From contig CAZLWE010000044.1 in NCBI GenBank assembly GCA_964562985.1, positions 1 to 28,759 on the forward strand: a stretch of 28,759 bases of DNA, in the 5' to 3' direction. The stretch comes from SHLQ01 sp964562985 (lineage in GTDB: Bacteria; Actinomycetota; Acidimicrobiia; Acidimicrobiales; SHLQ01). A program made the position numbers and the translations under genes. The notes under the pieces are model-generated. The model was not told where the DNA came from, did no database searches, and worked only from the letters and a program-made list of their open reading frames with translations. This document shows, in pieces, positions 1 through 6,527 of this stretch (position 1 is its first letter; each line of letters opens with the position of its first letter).

Positions 1-1
1 C

Positions 2-118
2 GACGACAAACTCGTGTTGGTTAGCAGCCACATCGACGAAGTAATCGACGGCTGCTCACGAGTCCTCACGATCGTCGACGGCCAACTCACCGAGGCCCCG
101 AGGATAACCGGGGTCTGA
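2..118 (+). CDS. ABC transporter ATP-binding protein, C-terminal end (partial)
   Basis: Only the last 38 codons are present; the gene runs in from outside the window and stops at TGA 116-118. The visible residues (LVSSHIDEVIDGCSRVLTI, then VDGQLTE) have the pattern of the end of an ABC ATPase nucleotide-binding domain: a beta strand, the H-loop Ser-Ser-His, a helix starting with Asp-Glu-Val, a strand and a Gly-Gln-Leu turn. In the family, the H-loop His contacts the ATP gamma-phosphate and the domain powers transport by a membrane partner. The substrate cannot be told from this fragment, and no permease is visible downstream. The call rests on a short motif, so it is moderate. Confidence 0.6.
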   Translation, partial: DDKLVLVSSHIDEVIDGCSRVLTIVDGQLTEAPRITGV

Positions 119-184
119 CTCCAAATCCCCAGCTGCTCCAGGGCTCGGCGGGGGCCGGTCTCGAGCGGCCATTTGACTTCTCAC

Positions 185-213
185 TTGCACATGTGCCGTA
201 CGTCACCTAATTT
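185..213 (+). promoter_or_regulatory. tentative promoter of the selenoprotein-thioredoxin operon
   Basis: TTGCAC (185-190) and TAATTT (208-213) are separated by 17 bases and lie about 50 bases before the ATG at 262. Each hexamer matches the sigma-70-type consensus at only about half its positions, so the assignment rests mainly on spacing and location. The rest of the 118-261 gap holds a strong purine-rich ribosome binding site (GAGAGGAGAGC just before the ATG) and a weak GGCCG/CGGCC inverted repeat near 156-173 that may help end the ABC gene. Confidence 0.25.
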
Positions 214-261
214 TGGAGCACTCGCACTAAAACGTCCCCGGAGGACGAGAGAGGAGAGCAG

Positions 262-846
262 ATGGCAACTCGCATTAAAGCCATTAAGCCCGGTGAAAGT
301 CCGGACCCTGAAGTAAATGAGTTACTCGAAGGAGCTAAGGAGGGATGGTGGGCTGACGCCAACATGTTCGGCGTTATCGCTCGCAACCCACAGAACCTCA
401 AGACGATCGTTCCGGTCTTCATGTCGTTCTTTGCTGAAGGCAACGTCGAACCCCACCTGCACGAGTTGATGCGCCTGAAGACCGGCCAAATCAACGACTG
501 CGCGTATTGAAACACCGTTCGCAGCGTCGCCGTGCGCGACGCAGTTGGTCCTCGTGAGGACGCCTGCATGCAGCATCAACCCAAAGCGGGAGATGCGCTA
601 AACGTTCGAGAGGCACTAGGAATTTCTCTTGCGGAACGGATCGCTCTTGATCCGCACACCGTCACTGACGAATTCTTTGCCCAACTCAAGGAACACTTCT
701 CCGAAGACGAGATCGTCGAGATGGTGTTCGCGTGCAGCATTTTCAACTGGGGAAACAAGTTCAACATCACGATGAACATGGACTCTGCTGAAGAATCCGA
801 CTACGAGATGGACATGGAGTACCGCCGAGAGGAAATTACGGCATGA
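262..846 (+). CDS. AhpD/CMD-family selenoprotein (in-frame TGA read as selenocysteine)
   Basis: This is a single 194-residue reading frame if TGA 508-510 is read as selenocysteine. Both halves are in the same frame and read as one alpha-helical carboxymuconolactone decarboxylase/AhpD-like protein. The TGA falls at residue 83 in Cys80-Ala-Tyr-U83, exactly where family members carry the second Cys of their redox CxxC. AhpD relatives are thiol peroxidase partners, and the motif is the catalytic dithiol. Residue +4 after U is Arg rather than the His usual in AhpD, so this is a divergent subgroup. A strong ribosome binding site precedes ATG 262. The stop overlaps the thioredoxin start (ATGA, 843-846), which suggests coupled translation. 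A SECIS-like hairpin lies directly after the TGA. A conventional annotation would give two fragments (262-510 and 532-846). The exact substrate is unknown. Confidence 0.85.
524..542 (+). promoter_or_regulatory. bacterial SECIS-like hairpin of the CMD selenoprotein
   Basis: GCGTCGC (524-530) pairs perfectly with GCGACGC (536-542), giving a 7-bp stem closed by the 5-base loop CGTGC. The loop starts 20 bases after the TGA and has G at its second position. The bacterial SECIS consensus asks for a stem-loop just inside the coding region, an apical loop about 16-37 bases after UGA and a G in the first two loop bases; all are met. The stem can extend past an A-A mismatch by C522-G544. SelB binding is inferred. 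Confidence 0.7.
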
Positions 847-1169
847 GCATGCTCCTAGATGAGGTCGATTCCGCTGAACTGAACCGCACTTTGCTTGCCG
901 AAGAGCGTGGCGTGATTATCGACTTTTGGGGTACCTGGTGTCAGCCATGTCGCACCCTTCGACCACACCTAGAAAGGCTCGCCAACGACCATTCGGACAA
1001 GTGGCGAATCGTTGCGGTGCACGTCGAAGAGAACGTGGACCTCGTCGAGAAGTACGACATTGCGTCAACTCCGACGTTCGTCTTCATTCGAGGAGGTGAG
1101 GAGGTCCACCGAATCACCGGTGCTACACCTCCGAGCGCCATCGAAGCGGCATTGGACGAGCTGAATTAG
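843..1169 (+). CDS. thioredoxin-fold protein (WCQPC)
   Basis: A 108-residue thioredoxin-domain protein. The active site is Trp32-Cys33-Gln34-Pro35-Cys36, preceded by a beta strand ending in DFWGT, and the cis-proline loop STPTF follows near residue 76. Thioredoxins reduce disulfides in client proteins using electrons from thioredoxin reductase; classical ones have WCGPC, and Gln in place of Gly is expected to shift the redox potential. There is no signal peptide, so it is cytosolic. Its ATG overlaps the stop of the upstream selenoprotein by four bases, which makes that CMD protein the most likely client: it could reduce a selenenylsulfide formed between Cys80 and Sec83. The partnership is inferred from the coupling. 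Confidence 0.88.
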   Translation: MSMLLDEVDSAELNRTLLAEERGVIIDFWGTWCQPCRTLRPHLERLANDHSDKWRIVAVHVEENVDLVEKYDIASTPTFVFIRGGEEVHRITGATPPSAIEAALDELN

Positions 1170-1182
1170 TCGGGACGGCGGT

Positions 1183-1219
1183 CGGGCGCTCTGCAGCCAA
1201 ATCTGGTCTGCATCGCCCG
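1183..1219 (+). other. intergenic hairpin between thioredoxin and DsbA-like genes
   Basis: In the 74-base gap, CGGGCG (1183-1188) pairs with CGCCCG (1214-1219). Inside this, CTGCAGCCA (1191-1199) can pair with TGG-T-CTGCA (1204-1212) around a small loop with one bulge. There is no T tract, so it is not a standard intrinsic terminator. It could stabilise or partly separate the messages of the two genes. Confidence 0.3.
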
Positions 1220-1243
1220 GGCCCCATCCGAACGTTCTCGCAC

Positions 1244-1876
1244 ATGCCCGCCACCGAACTGATCTACGTCGCCGATCCAATGTGTTCGTGGTGCTACGGC
1301 TTTGGGCCTCAGGTAGAAGAGGTGCGCGCCAATAGCGACGTGTCCATCCGTCTCCTGATGGGTGGATTGTTCGTTGGCGACTATGTGCAGCCCGCGAGCC
1401 CGCAGCTCCGCGAGTATCTCGAGCAGACGTGGAGCCATGTCGAAACCCGCACCGGACAATCGTTCCGCTTCGATCGTGTCGATCCACTCGTGCACGACCC
1501 ATGGGTCTATGACACCGCACCGAGCGCGCAAGCGGTGATCCACGTTCGTGACGAAGAACCCGAGCAGGCCCTTACCTACTTTCACGCCGTGCAACGTGCG
1601 TTTTACGTCGACGGCCGAGATGTGACCAAGTGGGATGTTCTCGACGACATTGCCCGAGAGATTGGTCTGAACACCATCGCGACGGTCGAGAGCTTGTTGA
1701 AACCAAGTTCACTCGAGAGAGACATCATGGAAGCCAGGGCCTTGGGTGCGCGAGGGTTCCCGCGGCTGCTCATCGGTCGCCAGACCGACCGGGGAACGAA
1801 GGAGTACGTGGCTCTTGCCACCGGTTACACGCGCGCAAGTGAGATCCGCCAAAAGCTCTCGGTCTTTGAAGCCTAG
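1244..1876 (+). CDS. DsbA/FrnE-family thiol oxidoreductase
   Basis: A 210-residue protein of the DsbA superfamily. The N-terminal strand LIYVADPM leads straight into Cys14-Ser-Trp-Cys17-Tyr-Gly-Phe, the CxxC of the FrnE-like cytosolic branch. The C-terminal part contains ARGFPRLLIG, whose Gly-Phe-Pro is the expected cis-Pro loop. There is no signal peptide, unlike periplasmic DsbA. FrnE-like proteins act as cytosolic disulfide oxidoreductases and are often linked to oxidative-stress tolerance. It follows the Sec-CMD and thioredoxin genes by 74 bases on the same strand, so three thiol/selenol redox proteins sit together. The stop overlaps the convergent TetR stop in a shared CTAG. There is no clear Shine-Dalgarno before ATG 1244. 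Confidence 0.82.
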   Translation: MPATELIYVADPMCSWCYGFGPQVEEVRANSDVSIRLLMGGLFVGDYVQPASPQLREYLEQTWSHVETRTGQSFRFDRVDPLVHDPWVYDTAPSAQAVIHVRDEEPEQALTYFHAVQRAFYVDGRDVTKWDVLDDIAREIGLNTIATVESLLKPSSLERDIMEARALGARGFPRLLIGRQTDRGTKEYVALATGYTRASEIRQKLSVFEA

Positions 1877-2472
1877 GTGGTGGCTGCCGTCCAGGCCGCG
1901 AGCTCCGAACGCAGCCCGTTAGCTAGCGCCTCGCGTTCGTTGGCGTCGGCGCCGCCGTAGGCGGAGATGTTGATGCCGAGCACGCTCGCAAGAAGAACTT
2001 CCGCCCGCATGTGGGCATCGTCTACGCCATACGGTTCGAGCGCTCCGGCAAAGGCCACCCGAAGGCGGTCGCGATAGGCCTGGGACCGAGCGACCAACTC
2101 GGGGTTCTTCGTCGATCGTTCGCCGAGCATGTTCAGAAGTAGGCAGCCTGGACGGTCGGGTTCGCCGATCCAGCGCATCAACCGATCGACGAAGTCGAAC
2201 AATTCCGGGCCGGCTGCACCGGGACGATCGAGCGGCGCAACCACTTCCTCGTCGATTTGCTGGAGGTAGCGGTCGAGCGCTCGGTCGAGTAGGCCCTGCT
2301 TCGAGCCAAACGCGTTGTAGATGCTCGATTGAGTGATGCCGAGTTCGCGTTCGAGCACTCGAGTGGTGGTGTCAGAACTGCCGTGCTTCCAAAAGACGTT
2401 CAGCGCTCGTTCGATTACGTCCCGCTCATCAAAGGAGCGTGGGCGTCCGGAACGTGTCGTACTCATCGCCAT
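1873..2472 (-). CDS. TetR-family transcriptional regulator
   Basis: About 197-199 residues with an N-terminal TetR-type DNA-binding domain. The helix-turn-helix covers TTTRVLERELGITQSSIYNA and is followed by FGSKQGLLDRAL, the usual end of this domain. The C-terminal helical part is a ligand-binding domain of the type seen in AcrR/NemR-like regulators. I chose the ATG at 2472 (another is at 2466) because the longer frame from 2571 adds an Arg-rich stretch outside the family pattern. It lies downstream of the nitrilase on the same strand with a 146-base gap, so it may regulate the nitrilase/PPOX pair or itself. The ligand is unknown. The gap 2473-2618 shows no further gene. Confidence 0.85.
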   Translation of the reverse strand: MAMSTTRSGRPRSFDERDVIERALNVFWKHGSSDTTTRVLERELGITQSSIYNAFGSKQGLLDRALDRYLQQIDEEVVAPLDRPGAAGPELFDFVDRLMRWIGEPDRPGCLLLNMLGERSTKNPELVARSQAYRDRLRVAFAGALEPYGVDDAHMRAEVLLASVLGINISAYGGADANEREALANGLRSELAAWTAATT

Positions 2473-2618
2473 TAAGCGTACTTTGCGATCCACTCTCACC
2501 GTTGTTCGGGCGCTCCTCCACCCCAATCCAAAGCTTGGTCGGACCACGGGTCGCCGACCCGAAAAGGTCAATAAACGAGGGTTGGACCCTCCGTTACTTG
2601 ATCTGAGATTGTCGACAG

Positions 2619-3551
2619 CTACTCGTCTGCGAAGGTTGCTGGATCGCGGCGAGTTCGGTCGACTCGAAGTTCGAGCACATCGGGGCGGCTGTAGTGTCCG
2701 GTCGGGTCGAAATTCTGGCGAGCCTTACGCACCTCGGCCAAGTCAAGATCCGCGTAGATGATCGTCTCTTCGTGTTTGTCCGCCTCGGCGAGGACGCTGC
2801 CGTCTGGCGCGACGATGATCGACCCGCCGCTGGCGTAGCGATGATGTGCATCGGCCATCGCGTCTCGCACAGCGAGGTCCGCGGGAAGATGTTCCTCACG
2901 TAACACTGCTCCACTGCTCACCACAAACACCCGGCCCTCCATCGCCACAAAACGGCTGATGTCGCGGGTGAGTTCAGGAGAGCCCGGCCAGGTTGCGATG
3001 TGGACCTGGGTGCCTTGGGCATACAGCGCAGTGCGCGCCAGCGGCATCCAGTTTTCCCAGCAGTTGAGACCCGAGACCGTCGCTTCACCGAACTGGTGGG
3101 CTCGTAATCCGTGCCCGTCGCCGTCGGCCCACATCAGACGCTCGCCATAGGTCGGCTTGAGCTTGCGATGTGTACCTACCAAACCCTCCGTCGGATGGAT
3201 CGCTGCAAGGGTGGCATAGACCGATCCGCCCGACGGCGCTCGCTCCACGATCCCGAGGTAGACGAACACTCCCGTCGATGCCGACGCGGCGATGACCGGG
3301 TCGAGGTCACCGCGGCCGACGTCGACTGCGCTATCGAGGTACTGAGCGAACGCTGCCTTCTGAACCGGGTCATCAAAGCTCGCAGCATCGGTGAAGTCCG
3401 CCCAGGAGGGATATCCCGCGACGTAGGTTTCGGGGAACGCGATGAGCTCCGCCCCTTCAGCCGCGGCTTCCTCGATCAGCGAGACCACCTTGGCGAGCGT
3501 GGCATCACGGTCGAGGTAGACGGGGGCGTGTTGAACAGCGGCGACGCGCAT
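2619..3551 (-). CDS. nitrilase (carbon-nitrogen hydrolase superfamily)
   Basis: 310 residues, the usual length of a branch-1 nitrilase. The catalytic triad is visible: Glu41 in FPETYVAGYP, Lys130 in HRKLKPT and nucleophile Cys164 in GLNCWENWMPLAR. The CWENxMPLAR signature is typical of true nitrilases, which hydrolyse nitriles to a carboxylic acid and ammonia through a thioimidate on Cys, rather than of amidases. The start ATG (3551) directly abuts the stop of the PPOX gene (3552), so the two are surely co-transcribed. The substrate (aliphatic, aryl or cyanide-type nitrile) cannot be told from the sequence. The enzyme is cytosolic, and family members form spiral oligomers. Confidence 0.9.
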   Translation of the reverse strand: MRVAAVQHAPVYLDRDATLAKVVSLIEEAAAEGAELIAFPETYVAGYPSWADFTDAASFDDPVQKAAFAQYLDSAVDVGRGDLDPVIAASASTGVFVYLGIVERAPSGGSVYATLAAIHPTEGLVGTHRKLKPTYGERLMWADGDGHGLRAHQFGEATVSGLNCWENWMPLARTALYAQGTQVHIATWPGSPELTRDISRFVAMEGRVFVVSSGAVLREEHLPADLAVRDAMADAHHRYASGGSIIVAPDGSVLAEADKHEETIIYADLDLAEVRKARQNFDPTGHYSRPDVLELRVDRTRRDPATFADE

Positions 3552-4049
3552 CTACTCGTCCTCGAAGAGTTCAGGTGGGAAGCCACCGGTGCTGACCGGA
3601 CCCCACCGCGTCGGGGTGATGACGATGGCACACTTGCCCTGGTCGGTCATCGCTTGACGATATTCGTCCCAGTCGTCGTGTTCGCCGCTGATGCATCGGA
3701 AGTACTCGACCAGCACATCGGTGGCCTCTGGCAAGTCGACCACCTCCGCGTCGCCATCAATCTGCACCCACGCGTCGTTGAACTCGTCACCCATGACGGC
3801 GACCGACACGCTTGCGATGCGGCGCACGTTGCCCACCTTCACCCGAGACGGGTAGGTGGCGATCGCCAAACGACCGTCTGGCATCTGACCACCGGAAACC
3901 AAGCTCATTTGCGGACGCCCATCGTTACGGGTCGTCGCGAGTATCCACTTGTGCTTGCCAGCGAGGTAGTCGGCGAGGCCATTAGCGTTGACTTCGGTGG
4001 TGGTGGCGATGTACTTCGCCCGACGATCAGTTCTCGGCAGCTTCTTCAC
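3552..4049 (-). CDS. PPOX-class split-barrel protein, probably F420-dependent
   Basis: 165 residues with a GTG start at 4049. The sequence has the pyridoxamine-phosphate-oxidase split-barrel pattern: HKWILATTRNDGRPQMSLVS, then GRLAIATYPSRVKVGNVRR and a Trp-Val-Gln-Ile-Asp-Gly-Asp-Ala strand. In actinobacteria this pattern is common in the PPOX-class F420-dependent family (about 130-170 residues), which carries out reductions with F420H2 or binds flavin or heme. The upstream sequence holds no strong Shine-Dalgarno. Its stop touches the nitrilase start, giving a two-gene operon. Cofactor choice is inferred from family and phylum. Confidence 0.78.
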   Translation of the reverse strand: MKKLPRTDRRAKYIATTTEVNANGLADYLAGKHKWILATTRNDGRPQMSLVSGGQMPDGRLAIATYPSRVKVGNVRRIASVSVAVMGDEFNDAWVQIDGDAEVVDLPEATDVLVEYFRCISGEHDDWDEYRQAMTDQGKCAIVITPTRWGPVSTGGFPPELFEDE

Positions 4050-4084
4050 ATTTCCGAAACTAGGACGAAAGTACGCTTGCTGTC

Positions 4085-4195
4085 ATGCGCATCACGACCG
4101 AGGACCTAGCTAGCGCCGATGTCCAGGCCCTGCTCGAGCATCACGGTCGCGACATGGAAGAGCAATCACCGCAGGAGCTACGGTCGTTGCCATGA
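4085..4195 (+). pseudogene. 36-codon remnant resembling a GNAT acetyltransferase N-terminus, overlapping the next start
   Basis: ATG 4085 opens a 36-codon frame ending at TGA 4193-4195. Its start (MRITTEDLASADVQALLEHH, then RDMEEQSPQE) resembles the first residues of a family of putative GNAT acetyltransferases, in which the next residues normally continue into the catalytic domain; here the frame stops. The stop overlaps ATG 4192 of the GrdB-like selenoprotein as ATGA. It may be a decayed gene start whose translation signals now feed the selenoprotein by coupling, or a true short upstream frame. The resemblance is from memory of the family and is short. Confidence 0.35.
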
Positions 4196-5175
4196 CCGAC
4201 GCGGAATCCCCGACCGAGACCATCGCCGAACTGCGCAAGTCGTTCTTCTATGGCTCTCGGAAGAACCTCAACTACAAGTTCGTCAACGATCTCACAGACG
4301 CCGAGTTTGGTGACTTTCTCGAGGAGTACTTTCAGGCAGCTGGCACGATCATCAACGACGGTAACGCCGCCGCACTGGCCGACGTGCACTATCGATGGCA
4401 GGTGCAGGCGTATCGGGGTCACTTGGGCGACCCGGCCAGCTTTGCCCATCGCCACGACGACACCCCCTGGGCCCCAATGGCCAAGCCGTTATCGGAGAGC
4501 CGAATCGCGCTCATCACATCGAGCGGGCACTTCGTAGACGGCGACGATCCCAAGCCACTCGGCGTCGAGAACATGACTCAGGACGAGGCCGAAGACCGAA
4601 TCATGGAAGCGATCAAAGAGCCACCGGCGCTGTCGGTAATCCCGAGCAACACGCCGTTTGATCAGATCCGTGTGCGCCACGGTGGCTACCCCGTGGACGG
4701 AGCCGCCGCCGATCCACAGGTCGTCCTGCCGCTGCGCATCCTCGAGTCCCTCGCGAGCGACGGTGTGATCGGTGAGTTCGCAGACACTTCCTATTCCTTC
4801 GTCGGCGCCGCGGCCCAGGGGCCGATCAAGAAACGCATCGGCCCGGAGTGGGCTGAGATGCTTCGTGCAGCCGAGGTCGACGCTGCGTTGCTGGTGCCTA
4901 TTTGACCGGTCTGTCACGTGTCCGTGGGGCACGTTCAGCGAGCGATCGAGACAGCGGGAATCCCGACGATCAACGTGTCGGTGCAGAGCTTCGGTCATAT
5001 CGCCGAGTTAATGAGCGTGCCCCGGGCCCTCATCACTCAGCACCCGTTGGGTCGTCCGCTCGGTGCACCGGGCGACGCCGAACGTCAGCGCGCGGTGGTG
5101 GAACGGGCGCTCGGGCTACTCGCCTCAACCGAACCGATCATCACCGACTTTGGTAGCCCCTATCGCTGGGCCTAG
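4192..5175 (+). CDS. GrdB/PrdB-like reductase-family selenoprotein (UPVC motif, TGA as selenocysteine)
   Basis: This is a 327-residue frame if TGA 4903-4905 is read as selenocysteine (residue 238). The residues around it, VDAALLVPI-U238-P-V-C241-H, match the redox motif of the glycine/sarcosine/betaine and D-proline reductase B-subunit family, where Sec or Cys is followed two residues later by Cys. The continuation (VSVGHVQRAIETAGIPTINV) is the conserved family sequence after the motif and stays in frame. Classical GrdB and PrdB are parts of anaerobic reductase complexes; no GrdA, GrdC or PrdA partner is present here, and the neighbours look aerobic, so this is a stand-alone relative of unknown substrate. 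The start overlaps a 36-codon upstream frame. The stop shares CTAG with the convergent nitroreductase. A SECIS-like hairpin follows the TGA. Conventional annotation would give 4192-4905 and 4918-5175. Confidence 0.87.
4916..4934 (+). promoter_or_regulatory. bacterial SECIS-like hairpin of the GrdB-like selenoprotein
   Basis: ACGTGTCC (4916-4923) pairs with GGGCACGT (4927-4934), giving an 8-bp stem with one G-U pair closed by the loop GTG. The loop begins 18 bases after the TGA and its first base is G, so spacing, loop size and the G requirement fit the bacterial SECIS consensus. The stem is unrelated in sequence to the first SECIS at 524-542, as expected for coding-region SECIS elements that share shape rather than sequence. 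Confidence 0.75.
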
Positions 5176-5894
5176 TCAGCGCTGACTCGAACGAGCACTT
5201 CGTCAAGTGGCTTTCGAGCCAAGTCCGGGACACGCACTCCTGGCAGCGGGTAACCGACCGGAAACAACACGAAGGGTCGTTCATTCTCCGGACGTCCGAG
5301 CACCTTCGACAAGAACGCCATCGGCGATGGCGTGTGTGTGAGCGTTGCGAGCCCCATGTTCTGCAGGGCTGCAACGAAGAGCCCCGCAGCTAGCCCGCAG
5401 CTTTCCTTGACGTAGTAGTTCTTTCGTTTCTCGCCATCGGCACGCAGTTCATAGCGCTGCTCGAACAACACGACGATCCACGGCGCGATCTCCAGAAACT
5501 CTTTGTGGTGGTCGGTCCCGAGCGGAGCCAACGTTTCCTGCCACTCCGCATTCATCCGGTTTTCGAGATAGTTGACGCGTTCCTCTTCCTCGGCCGCAGC
5601 GCGAATCTTCGCCTTGAGCGCCGGGTCGTTGGTCGCAACGAAGGTCCACGGTTGCTTGTGCGCCCCGGATGGCGCTGTTGACGCCGTCTTGACCGCTAAT
5701 TCGATGAGCGACGCGTCGACCGGGTCGTCGCTGAACATGCGAACTGAGCGTCGACGGTCCATCAGCTCGTAGAAGTCAGCGCCGCGCATCTGAGCCTCGA
5801 CTGCAGACACTTCTACATGGTCGTATCGGATGAACGGGTGCTCGGCCGCCAAGGATTCGGACGGGTACGGATGCTCGTAGGGCGACTCGGGCAT
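5172..5894 (-). CDS. nitroreductase-family flavoprotein, iodotyrosine deiodinase-like
   Basis: 240 residues of the FMN-binding nitroreductase fold. RRSVRMFSDDPVD (from residue 48) is the N-terminal FMN phosphate motif, TAPSGAHKQPWTF lines the flavin, and FPVGYPLPG is the C-terminal strand. The insert with EEEERVNYLENR (Glu105, Tyr109) followed by Lys131 resembles the Glu-Tyr-Lys substrate lid of iodotyrosine deiodinase, which grips halotyrosine zwitterions; the Tyr-Lys spacing is 22 here against 21 in the human enzyme as I recall it. Family members in bacteria reductively dehalogenate halotyrosines, but true activity is unproven. It converges on the selenoprotein gene and shares a CTAG stop. 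It is cytosolic. Confidence 0.82.
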   Translation of the reverse strand: MPESPYEHPYPSESLAAEHPFIRYDHVEVSAVEAQMRGADFYELMDRRRSVRMFSDDPVDASLIELAVKTASTAPSGAHKQPWTFVATNDPALKAKIRAAAEEEERVNYLENRMNAEWQETLAPLGTDHHKEFLEIAPWIVVLFEQRYELRADGEKRKNYYVKESCGLAAGLFVAALQNMGLATLTHTPSPMAFLSKVLGRPENERPFVLFPVGYPLPGVRVPDLARKPLDEVLVRVSAD

Positions 5895-5928
5895 CCCCTG
5901 ACGCTAGTCGCAACTAAAGACCTGCAGC

Positions 5929-5945
5929 GCTTCGTAGCGCGAAGC
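5929..5945. repeat. inverted repeat in the nitroreductase-sodN divergent region
   Basis: GCTTCG (5929-5934) and CGAAGC (5940-5945) form a perfect 6-bp inverted repeat with a 5-base spacer inside the 107-base divergent promoter region. It could be an operator or a 5'-UTR hairpin of either gene. I see no clear match to a known nickel or oxidative-stress operator. Confidence 0.3.
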
Positions 5946-6001
5946 ACCCGATCGCATGACTAGAGTGCGAGACGCAGCTGTCAAGAGAAACGAGTTCATC
6001 C

Positions 6002-6454
6002 ATGTTCAACCCGATCGCAACCCTCGCCAAGCGCCTTCCAGCCAATGAAGTCAGCGCGCACTGTGACGGCCCCTGTGGCGTCTATGACCCAGCATCGGCT
6101 CGCATCGCCGCCGAGGCTGTCCTCTCGATGACGAAGAAGCTCGTCGACGCTGGCCCAGCCACGACCCTCGAAGCGCAGAACACCCAGTCGCGCTACATCG
6201 CCATCAAGGAAGAGGAAGCACATACCTGCAAGGAGCAGCTCCTCGTTCTATGGACCGACTACTTCAAGCCACCACATCTTGAGCAGTTCCCGGAGCTGCA
6301 CACCACCTTCTGGAACGCGGCCAAGCTGTGCTCCGAAGCCAAGGTGCATTGCTCCGTCGAGGTCGCCGAAAAGCTGATGGCCGCTGTCGAAGAGATCCAC
6401 AACATGTTCTGGAGCTCCAAGGGCCGCGACGACGCATGGGTAACGGCTAGCTAA
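6002..6454 (+). CDS. sodN: nickel superoxide dismutase
   Basis: 150 residues with a 19-residue leader followed by His20-Cys21-Asp22-Gly23-Pro24-Cys25-Gly26-Val27-Tyr28. This is the nickel-hook motif HCDxPCGVYDP whose His, two Cys and backbone nitrogens bind Ni after the leader is removed. The rest is the four-helix bundle of the NiSOD family. The enzyme converts superoxide to hydrogen peroxide and oxygen as a homohexamer. Position 4 of the mature hook is Gly instead of the usual Leu. The protease gene that cleaves the leader follows 73 bases downstream, behind a strong hairpin. The ribosome binding site is weak (GAAACGAG region). Confidence 0.97.
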   Translation: MFNPIATLAKRLPANEVSAHCDGPCGVYDPASARIAAEAVLSMTKKLVDAGPATTLEAQNTQSRYIAIKEEEAHTCKEQLLVLWTDYFKPPHLEQFPELHTTFWNAAKLCSEAKVHCSVEVAEKLMAAVEEIHNMFWSSKGRDDAWVTAS

Positions 6455-6468
6455 CAACCGTTTTCGAA

Positions 6469-6500
6469 TCGGGCGTTCGGTCGTGTGGCCGAGCGCCCGA
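6469..6500 (+). terminator. strong hairpin between sodN and sodX (attenuator or terminator)
   Basis: TCGGGCGTTCGGTC (6469-6482) pairs with GGCCGAGCGCCCGA (6487-6500) over 14 bp with two G-U pairs and a GTGT loop. ACTTTTC follows within a few bases, a short and imperfect T run. It probably ends or dampens transcription after sodN, so that much more dismutase than protease is made, or it stabilises the sodN message. Confidence 0.6.
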
Positions 6501-6527
6501 CCACTTTTCGGTGCTTCCAGCGTTCTC

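Noticed and set aside
508..510. TGA read as a true stop, giving two small CMD genes or a pseudogene
   Set aside because: The frame and family similarity continue directly after it, it sits at the catalytic Cys, and a SECIS-like hairpin follows.
548..561. GTCCTC-GT-GAGGAC palindrome as the SECIS of the CMD gene
   Set aside because: Its loop is 43 bases after the TGA and only two bases long, outside the usual range; the 524-542 hairpin fits better.
3111..4109. Long 332-codon plus-strand frame
   Set aside because: It lies antisense to the nitrilase and PPOX genes, which have clear catalytic motifs; its translation shows no family pattern.
4903..4905. TGA read as the end of the GrdB-like gene
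   Set aside because: The in-frame continuation PVCH and beyond is the conserved family sequence, and a hairpin with correct spacing follows.
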